Of a stretch of 9,640 nt of DNA, positions 6,938-9,640 are shown one piece after another. Source of the DNA: Alphaproteobacteria bacterium (GTDB taxonomy: Bacteria > Pseudomonadota > Alphaproteobacteria > Sphingomonadales > Emcibacteraceae); assembly GCA_002401545.1 (NCBI GenBank), contig NVTJ01000148.1, positions 1-9,640 of the forward strand. Reading direction: 5' to 3'. Below the pieces are notes generated by a model, which did not search any database, was not told the DNA's origin, and saw only the letters and a program-made list of their open reading frames with translations. Numbering within the stretch: position 1 is the stretch's first letter; every line of letters begins with the position of its first letter. A program made the position numbers and the translations under genes.

Positions 6938-7633
6938 ATGATAAAGAATAAAAAAGCCGTGGTTTTATTAAGTGGCGGGCTGGATTCCACCACCTGTGTC
7001 GCCATCGCCAAAGATGCGGGTTTTGACGTGGTGGCCTTGAGCTTTGACTATGGTCAACGCCATACCATGGAACTTGCCGCCGCCGCCCGCGTTGCCAAAG
7101 TCATGGGCCTGAAAAAGCATGTGACCATGAAGATTGACCTGCGCGTGTTTGGTGGCTCGGCCCTGACCGATGACATCGACGTCCCCAAAAGCCGCAGCAG
7201 TAAGGAGATGGCAGAGGACGAGATTCCAGTGACTTACGTTCCGGCGCGCAATACCATATTCCTGTCCTTTGCCCTGGCCTTTGCCGAAACCGAGGGGGCG
7301 AGCGATATTTTCATTGGGGTTAATGCCCTGGACTATAGCGGCTATCCCGACTGCCGCCCGGAATATATTGCGGCCTATGAGGTTATGGCCAATCTCGCCA
7401 CCAAAAGCGGTGTTGAGGGCGAGGGCAGCCTTAAAATTCACACCCCGCTGATTGATATGACCAAGGCGGATATTGTGCGCACAGGTCTGAAACTGGGTGT
7501 TGATTACAGCCTGACCACAAGCTGTTATGATCCGGCGGACAATGGCGATGCTTGCGGCCAGTGCGATGCCTGCCATCTACGGCTCAGGGGTTTTCAGGAG
7601 GCGGGGGAAACCGACCCCGTGGCCTATATATGA
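6938..7633 (+). CDS. queC: QueC, 7-cyano-7-deazaguanine (preQ0) synthase
   Basis: This 231-residue enzyme converts 7-carboxy-7-deazaguanine to preQ0 with ATP and ammonia, in the pathway to queuosine in tRNA. The N-terminal PP-loop SGGLDST (12-18) binds ATP. YVPARNTIFLS (100-110) and the DYSGYPDCRPEY segment (132-143) are typical of the family. The zinc site is formed by Cys196, Cys206, Cys209 and Cys212 in TSCYDPADNGDACGQCDAC. The start gives the usual MxxxKKAVVLLSGG opening; the upstream ribosome site is weak (AAGAAG, some 12 bases away). It overlaps queE by 4 bases. I looked for a preQ1 riboswitch in the 81-base leader and saw none. queD, queF and tgt are not in the window. Confidence 0.97.
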   Translation: MIKNKKAVVLLSGGLDSTTCVAIAKDAGFDVVALSFDYGQRHTMELAAAARVAKVMGLKKHVTMKIDLRVFGGSALTDDIDVPKSRSSKEMAEDEIPVTYVPARNTIFLSFALAFAETEGASDIFIGVNALDYSGYPDCRPEYIAAYEVMANLATKSGVEGEGSLKIHTPLIDMTKADIVRTGLKLGVDYSLTTSCYDPADNGDACGQCDACHLRLRGFQEAGETDPVAYI

Positions 7634-8256
7634 CCTATAGCGTCAAGGAAATATTCTATACCCTGCAGGGGGAAGGCCGGCATACGGGCCGGGCGGCGGT
7701 CTTCTGTCGCTTTGCCGGATGCAATTTCTGGTCAGGGCGGGAACAGGACCGTGCGGAGGCCGATTGCAATTTCTGTGACACCGACTTTATCGGCACAGAT
7801 GGCCAAAATGGCGGAAAATTCAGAACCGCCGCAGCCCTCGCCACAGCCGCCAAAGTCCTTTGGACGGGAAACGGCACCCCCTTCATCGTCTGCACGGGCG
7901 GCGAGCCACTGATGCAGCTTGACAGCCCGCTGATCAAGGCTTTTCAGGCACAGGGCTTTGAGGTTGCGGTGGAAACCAATGGCAGTCTTATTTGCCCGCC
8001 GGAAATAGACTGGATATGCGTCAGCCCGAAAAATCTCAATAAACTGGTGCAGACATCCGGCGATGAGTTAAAACTGGTCTATCCACAGGATGCGGTGAAG
8101 CCCGAAGATGTGGCTGGTCTGGATTTCAGGCATTTCTACTTACAGCCCCTTGACGAGGCGGGCGCGGATCACACCGCCGCCACCGTTCAATATTGCCTGA
8201 AACACCCTGAGTGGCAACTCAGCTTGCAAACCCATAAAATACTCGGTATTGACTGA
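7630..8256 (+). CDS. queE: QueE, 7-carboxy-7-deazaguanine synthase (radical SAM)
   Basis: This 208-residue radical SAM enzyme makes 7-carboxy-7-deazaguanine from 6-carboxytetrahydropterin, the step before QueC. The opening KEIFYTLQGEGRHTGRAAVF is diagnostic. The [4Fe-4S] cysteines are Cys31, Cys46 and Cys49, spaced C-X14-C-X2-C, the extended spacing of one QueE group rather than the plain CX3CX2C. The SAM-contact motif TGGEPL lies at 89-94, VETNGS at 114-119 and the C-terminal LSLQTHKILGID at 197-208. The frame is open further upstream within queC, but ATG 7630 gives the conserved N-terminus. Its ATGA overlap with the queC stop indicates translational coupling. Confidence 0.97.
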   Translation: MTYSVKEIFYTLQGEGRHTGRAAVFCRFAGCNFWSGREQDRAEADCNFCDTDFIGTDGQNGGKFRTAAALATAAKVLWTGNGTPFIVCTGGEPLMQLDSPLIKAFQAQGFEVAVETNGSLICPPEIDWICVSPKNLNKLVQTSGDELKLVYPQDAVKPEDVAGLDFRHFYLQPLDEAGADHTAATVQYCLKHPEWQLSLQTHKILGID

Positions 8257-8328
8257 TTAATATCCGAGCGCAGCGAGGCAAGGCCAAGGGCCGCCCGAGT
8301 TAATACGAGGAGGGGGAGCGCCCACGGT

Positions 8329-8346
8329 GCGGGGGAGTTATCCCCC
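8329..8346. repeat. Hairpin repeat, copy 1, between queE and the cytochrome gene
   Basis: The 18-base unit GCGGGGGAGTTATCCCCC folds as GGGGGA/TCCCCC around a GTTA loop. An identical copy begins at 8363. It is followed by an A-rich stretch on this strand, so it is not an ordinary + strand terminator. Confidence 0.8.
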
Positions 8347-8362
8347 ATCAATAAAAAAGAGC

Positions 8363-8380
8363 GCGGGGGAGTTATCCCCC
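8363..8380. repeat. Hairpin repeat, copy 2
   Basis: This is identical over 18 bases to the copy at 8329-8346, 34 bases away, and both are followed by a TCAA after the C run (with one extra base in copy 1). On the minus strand this hairpin is followed after six bases by a six-T run, which could act as a weak terminator for antisense transcripts. It ends 22 bases before the cytochrome start. Confidence 0.8.
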
Positions 8381-8392
8381 TCAAACTAAAAT

Positions 8393-8396
8393 GGAG
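8393..8396 (+). promoter_or_regulatory. Ribosome binding site that fixes the cytochrome start
   Basis: GGAG lies 6 bases before the ATG at 8403. The in-frame ATG at 8391 overlaps this site, so it is unlikely to be the start; beginning at 8403 also gives a standard signal peptide. Confidence 0.75.
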
Positions 8397-8402
8397 AAAC
8401 CT

Positions 8403-8909
8403 ATGAAAAACATTATTACTGTAATCCTGCTATCTCTTCTCATTCCAGGGATGAGCTTTGGCGCGGATGAGCATAACCATGATGGTGATAAGAAGACTGT
8501 GGCTGTTGAGGCCTTGTCGCCTGATTTACGGATATTACTGTCCCGGGAGATGCAGGCCTTGCAGAGCGGCATGATGGCGATCATCCCGGCCTATATTTCC
8601 GGCAACTGGGGCGAGATCGAAAGCATTGCCGGGAAAATGAAGCGCAGCTACATCCTGAAACAAAGCCTGACGGACGCCCAGATAAAAGAGATGCACACCA
8701 TCCTGCCCTCTGGCTTCATCGAAAAAGATCAACGGTTTCACTATCTGGCCGGTATGCTTGAACATGCGGCGAAGGCCGAAAAACCCGAGCTGATAAATTT
8801 CTATTTCTCCGAAATGACCCGGTCATGTGCCAGTTGCCACAGCACATTCGCCACCCATAAATTCCCGGCCCTGCTGCCCAGGGAAAAAGACCCCGACCAC
8901 AGGCATTAA
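8403..8909 (+). CDS. Periplasmic c-type cytochrome, cytochrome c'/c-556-like four-helix fold
   Basis: This 168-residue exported haem protein probably carries electrons in the periplasm; its partner is unknown. A signal peptide (about 1-20) ends SFG before ADE. A His/Asp-rich stretch (24-29) follows. Then comes a largely helical body starting at LSPDLRILLSREMQALQSGM, in which Met50 is the candidate distal haem ligand. The single haem site CASCH (142-146) lies near the C-terminus, where cytochrome c' and c-556-type proteins carry it, followed by FATHKFPALLP. The pattern of an N-terminal LLxxEM, a central GNW and a C-terminal CxxCH fits that group. No oxidase or dehydrogenase gene is adjacent. 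Its stop is 3 bases from the stop of a converging gene remnant. Confidence 0.85.
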   Translation: MKNIITVILLSLLIPGMSFGADEHNHDGDKKTVAVEALSPDLRILLSREMQALQSGMMAIIPAYISGNWGEIESIAGKMKRSYILKQSLTDAQIKEMHTILPSGFIEKDQRFHYLAGMLEHAAKAEKPELINFYFSEMTRSCASCHSTFATHKFPALLPREKDPDHRH

Positions 8910-8912
8910 GGC

Positions 8913-9071
8913 TCAACCTCGACATACCCCCTCCGGCGCATCCCCCGTCTGGTAAAAAACATCATCGGTATCCCCATACCAGTAACCACCATTGCGGAGC
9001 CATTTGGGGGTTGGTTCTGTGACCAGCCGTTTCGCAATGCCCGCCGTATAGTCCACATGGTAGTAGACTTT
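8913..9071 (-). pseudogene. C-terminal remnant of an unidentified gene, no start codon
   Basis: On the minus strand an open frame reads upstream from a TGA at 8913-8915 and encodes a convincing protein end. It begins VYYHVDYTAGIAKRL, has PKWLRNGGYWYGD in the middle and ends APEGVCRG. Its composition (aromatic, Gly, Asp, varied codons with G/C third positions) resembles the main genome, not random sequence. The frame stays open to a stop at 9117-9119 but contains no ATG. Its only alternative start, a GTG at 9054-9056, has no ribosome site. From about 9070 the bases turn A+T-rich and the protein loses character (RIRLSSLK). The simplest reading is a gene whose 5' part was lost. I do not recognise the family. 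A very short real gene is less likely. Confidence 0.5.
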
Positions 9072-9130
9072 TAAGCTAGAGAGTCTTATTCTTAATACTA
9101 ATGACGCAACATTAAATCAGGAGCTCAATC

Positions 9131-9508
9131 ATGAAATTTAAAACCTTATGTTTTTTGACACTTATTTTAATTCCTTCTTTTGCGATGGCCAATGAGCCGA
9201 CAAAAACCATGGCGTCAGTTTTAACTGAATTAAATCATTTTCCCTCTGCTGAGCATAAAAAATCGTTGGCAGCTATAATAGAAAATACATCGAGTACCGA
9301 CAGTGAGAAATTGCTTGCGGAAATAATTACTCGAATTGCACACAAAGCCAGCGCAGCCGACAAAGAGAAACTGAACAAAATATTGAGCGACACAAGTGAA
9401 ACCAAAGCCATAAAGACCATTGCAAAAGCAATATTAAACACAGTGCACAAACCCCAAGACGAAGATATTAAAGCGTTGAAAGCACTAATTGGCTCTAGCT
9501 CTGATTGA
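9131..9508 (+). CDS. Small exported protein with a 35-residue helical repeat, unknown function
   Basis: This 125-residue protein is not recognised. A clear signal peptide (1-20, ending AMA before NEP) predicts export to the periplasm or beyond. The mature part is helical, has no cysteine or tryptophan, and shows an internal period of 35 residues. Units begin at about 37, 72 and 107, each preceded by His (36, 71, 106). Leu46/Leu81/Leu116 and Ile49/Ile84/Leu119 coincide, and LTELNH, ITRIAH and ILNTVH line up. The third unit is cut short by the C-terminus. AGGAG at 9119-9123 lies 7 bases before the ATG, so translation is likely real. The gene is much richer in A and T than the rest of the window and follows a gene remnant, which suggests recent acquisition. 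It could be an adaptor, a toxin-related factor or a lineage-specific envelope protein; the sequence does not decide. Confidence 0.75.
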   Translation: MKFKTLCFLTLILIPSFAMANEPTKTMASVLTELNHFPSAEHKKSLAAIIENTSSTDSEKLLAEIITRIAHKASAADKEKLNKILSDTSETKAIKTIAKAILNTVHKPQDEDIKALKALIGSSSD

Positions 9509-9640
9509 CCTATTGAGCATCCCTGACTGATTGCGGCGTAATGACGGATTAAGAACTCGCACATTAGGCAGTTTCTGCTGTTTTTAGTTGAATATTATTT
9601 TTCGGCCCAAATTGAATACATACAATTTATCATGATAACT

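Noticed and set aside
6968..7576. Minus-strand open frame (202 codons) opposite queC
   Set aside because: It is fully antisense to a well-conserved QueC and its translation is low-complexity Ala/Gly/Ile/His-rich.
8257..8402. CRISPR-like array in the repeat-bearing spacer
   Set aside because: There are only two copies, they are 18 bases with a 16-base gap, and no cas gene is present; it is a hairpin repeat pair, not an array.
9235..9564. Minus-strand open frame (109 codons) opposite the repeat protein
   Set aside because: The + strand frame has a signal peptide, a good ribosome site and regular repeats; the antisense frame has none of these.

Overview
The window looks like the chromosome of an alphaproteobacterium. 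The evidence is the hflK-hflC-degP order, a UvrB with the C-terminal tail usual in that class, DUF4169 and DUF2889 proteins (families I associate mainly with Alphaproteobacteria), and a QueE whose Cys cluster has the long spacing common there. I cannot name the genus. Most of the window has moderate, fairly even G+C. The last ~570 bases are visibly richer in A+T.

Layout. Positions 2-2907 carry an envelope protein quality-control block on the + strand: the 3' end of hflK, complete hflC, a weak hairpin terminator, then a Do-family periplasmic serine protease with its own leader, closed by a strong intrinsic terminator. Positions 2966-3741 hold a one-gene transcription unit for a Prx5-type peroxiredoxin. 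It has a good sigma70-like promoter and a long, A+T-rich leader that could fold. Positions 3794-5944 (minus) are uvrB. Positions 6085-6270 (+) and 6284-6856 (-) are two small convergent genes of unknown function, DUF4169 and DUF2889. Positions 6938-8256 (+) are queC and queE, overlapping by 4 bases, two steps of queuosine precursor synthesis. Positions 8403-8909 (+) encode a secreted c-type cytochrome. It is separated from queE by a spacer with two identical hairpin repeats.

The right end is the least ordinary part. At 8913-9071 on the minus strand an undescribed reading frame encodes a convincing protein C-terminus but has no start, so it looks like a gene remnant. It gives way to A+T-rich DNA at about 9070. 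That DNA encodes a small exported protein (9131-9508) built from a 35-residue helical repeat. Together these suggest an insertion or rearrangement boundary near 9070.

How the genes work together: HflK and HflC form the inner-membrane SPFH complex that surrounds and modulates the FtsH protease, and DegP degrades or refolds damaged proteins on the periplasmic side. The peroxiredoxin and UvrB deal with oxidative and DNA damage but are separately transcribed. QueC and QueE are one coupled pathway unit. I see no complete, clearly new multi-gene system. The best leads are the repeat protein with the neighbouring gene remnant, the paired hairpins after queE, and the structured leader of the peroxiredoxin gene.
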